Assembly (NCBI RefSeq): GCF_007828035.1
Contig: NZ_VITV01000001.1
Span: 310,001-374,000, forward strand
Source: Nitrospirillum amazonense
GTDB lineage: Bacteria > Pseudomonadota > Alphaproteobacteria > Azospirillales > Azospirillaceae
Reading direction: 5' to 3'
Length of the DNA stretch: 64,000 nucleotides
Shown here piece by piece: positions 63,269 to 64,000 of the stretch; position 1 is the stretch's first letter; the number at the start of each line of letters is the position of its first letter. The notes beneath the pieces are model-generated. The model was not told the DNA's origin. It saw nothing but the letters and a program-made list of their open reading frames with translations, and did no database searches. A program made the position numbers and the translations under genes.

Positions 63269-63537
63269 TCCGAAGGCGTCCTTTTGCCGTAGAGGGAGGT
63301 GGCGATGGCTTCCACCGCCAGGCGATCAAATTCGTTAGGCAGATCCTCCAGCCGGATCATGGCCACGCCGCGCTTATGCCAAGCAGCGATGGCCATGGAG
63401 CGCAGGTCGTCGGGCGTCGAGGGCGTGCGGCCCAGCCGGCCCTGCAAGCTGGTGGTGACGGACGCGCCGACGGCGTGCGATGCCGCCGCGCCGGCCGAGC
63501 ATGGACGGGGGGCGGCGCCCCGGGAACTGGGGGACAT
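63265..63537 (-). CDS. Gene Y: small phage protein, first gene after the operators
   Basis: A 90-residue protein with a disordered N-terminal part and a helical C-terminus (LRSMAIAAWHKRGVAMIRLEDLP, RLAVEAIATSLYGKR). The pattern is seen in small phage proteins near the repressor region. AAAGGAAG lies 3-4 bases before the ATG. It is coupled to gene X by an ATGA overlap. As the first gene next to the operators it should be under repressor control. Confidence 0.6.
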   Translation of the reverse strand: MSPSSRGAAPRPCSAGAAASHAVGASVTTSLQGRLGRTPSTPDDLRSMAIAAWHKRGVAMIRLEDLPNEFDRLAVEAIATSLYGKRTPSE

Positions 63538-63608
63538 GGACTTCCTTTCCTATTTCGGGCTTCAGAACCAGCGGGCTGCATTAGCCCCTGGTCATATCGC
63601 CAAGGATA

Positions 63609-63623
63609 GGGTAAATTTCTCCC
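63609..63623. promoter_or_regulatory. Repressor operator O1
   Basis: GGGTAAATTTCTCCC is a near-palindrome around AAATT. It is one of three copies upstream of the CI-like repressor gene and between it and the minus-strand operon. Confidence 0.75.
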
Positions 63624-63631
63624 GATTTCTA

Positions 63632-63646
63632 GGGTATAATTCCCCC
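63632..63646. promoter_or_regulatory. Repressor operator O2, containing a -10 element
   Basis: GGGTATAATTCCCCC is the second copy. It contains a perfect TATAAT at 63635-63640 in plus orientation, so repressor binding would cover the repressor's own promoter. The -35 position overlaps O1 (TAAATT), which is a weak match. Confidence 0.75.
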
Positions 63647-63666
63647 GCGACGCCGCTTTCGCCTCA

Positions 63667-63680
63667 GGGTAAATTTCCCC
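63667..63680. promoter_or_regulatory. Repressor operator O3, next to the repressor start
   Basis: GGGTAAATTTCCCC ends 3 bases before the repressor ATG. Binding here would block its own expression. No Shine-Dalgarno is visible. Confidence 0.75.
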
Positions 63681-63682
63681 AC

Positions 63683-64000
63683 ATGACCACCGCCGCCAAA
63701 GTCATCCCGAACGCCCCCGCGCCCAGCCCATTGGCTGAGCGGCTGGGCCGTCGCCTGTCGGCGCTGAACCTGGGCTATGCGGAATTCGAACGAGCAGCCG
63801 GCCTGAACGAAGGCACCATCAAAGGCATCATGTACGGCAAGTCCGCCTCCCCCCGCGCCGACACCATCTACAAGATCGCGCGCGGCCTGGGCTGCCGAAT
63901 CGAGGACCTGATCGGTGAGAGCCGGCTGGGCGACGACTCGAGGGACGAGGTTGGCCATCTCGCCACTCCGCATCCCATCCCTTATGCCGTGCAGGAACCG
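63683..64000 (+). CDS. CI-like phage repressor (XRE helix-turn-helix), 3'-truncated by window edge
   Basis: The frame runs from the ATG at 63683 to the window end, 106 codons without a stop. An XRE-type HTH spans about residues 17-70: LAERLGRRLSALNLGYAEFE, then GLNEGTIKGIMYGKSASPRADTIYKIA (given in parts), ending GCRIEDLIGE. The sequence after residue 85 may lead to an S24 peptidase domain, as in many lambda-like repressors, but this is outside the window. It is divergent from gene Y and flanked by three operators. It should keep the prophage silent. Confidence 0.85.
   Translation, partial: MTTAAKVIPNAPAPSPLAERLGRRLSALNLGYAEFERAAGLNEGTIKGIMYGKSASPRADTIYKIARGLGCRIEDLIGESRLGDDSRDEVGHLATPHPIPYAVQEP

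Larger units (their letters stand above)
26775..64000. mobile_element. Siphovirus-like prophage (right part beyond window)
   Basis: A continuous set of phage genes runs on the minus strand from about 63540 down to 26775: terminase, portal, protease, capsid, connectors, tail tube, tape measure, tip, fibres, lysozyme and holin. A divergent CI-like repressor lies at 63683. The tail order (tube, chaperone, tape measure, DUF2460, DUF2163, NlpC/P60, GpJ-like) is that of gene transfer agents and their phage relatives. No integrase or replication gene is in view, and no attachment site could be seen next to pncB. The true right end lies beyond 64000. Confidence 0.9.

Overview
The window is a GC-rich alphaproteobacterial chromosome segment, most like the Azospirillum/Nitrospirillum group of the Rhodospirillales. 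The reasons are the glnB-glnA pair, the homodimeric AceE-like enzyme, the MocR, PaiB-like and CheZ-like proteins, the ECF sigma operon and the codon use. Species cannot be fixed from sequence alone.

Positions 1-26750 are ordinary chromosome: a partial GNAT acetyltransferase, an AceE-like ThDP enzyme, a soluble hybrid histidine kinase, NAD(P)HX repair (nnrD/E fusion), a Gly/His-rich protein, YjbR proteins, tRNA-His(GTG), glnB-glnA with a candidate sigma-54 promoter, a membrane histidine kinase with its REC-GGDEF-EAL partner, a divergent MocR/PaiB pair, a CheZ-like phosphatase with a duplicated CheY-docking-like motif, a DUF1028 protein, a crotonase-fold protein lacking both usual catalytic glutamates, an ECF sigma/anti-sigma/periplasmic sensor operon, and pncB.

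From 26775 to the right edge lies a siphovirus-like prophage. A CI-like repressor (plus strand, cut by the window end) and three copies of a near-palindromic operator face one long minus-strand operon. In transcription order this carries two unknown small genes, two effector cassettes, terS, terL, a third effector cassette, portal, protease, major capsid, connectors, tail tube, tail chaperones (with a candidate -1 frameshift), tape measure, DUF2460, DUF2163, NlpC/P60, GpJ-like tip protein, tail fibre genes, and a lysis module (TM/coiled-coil protein, T4-type lysozyme, holin). The tail gene order matches that of gene transfer agents and their relatives. A decayed IS481-like element sits in the tail region.

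The most interesting content is at 53784-62619. Three proteins have phage-type N-terminal regions (nearly identical in two, only loosely similar in the third), then a phage-style Gly-rich linker, then unrelated C-terminal domains: a lysozyme-like domain, a glucosaminidase, and a His/Asp-rich toxin-like domain. Each is followed by immunity-like small genes. These have signal peptides when the toxin domain attacks peptidoglycan and none for the third. Two of the cassettes arose by tandem duplication with a readable junction at about 59893, and each ends in a duplicated block with a consensus promoter followed within tens of bases by a terminator-like hairpin. I interpret this as a prophage-borne polymorphic effector-immunity array; that function is inferred, not shown. 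Low-GC secreted, lipoprotein and membrane genes inserted among the tail genes (41486-43081, 45942-46454) look like further cargo.
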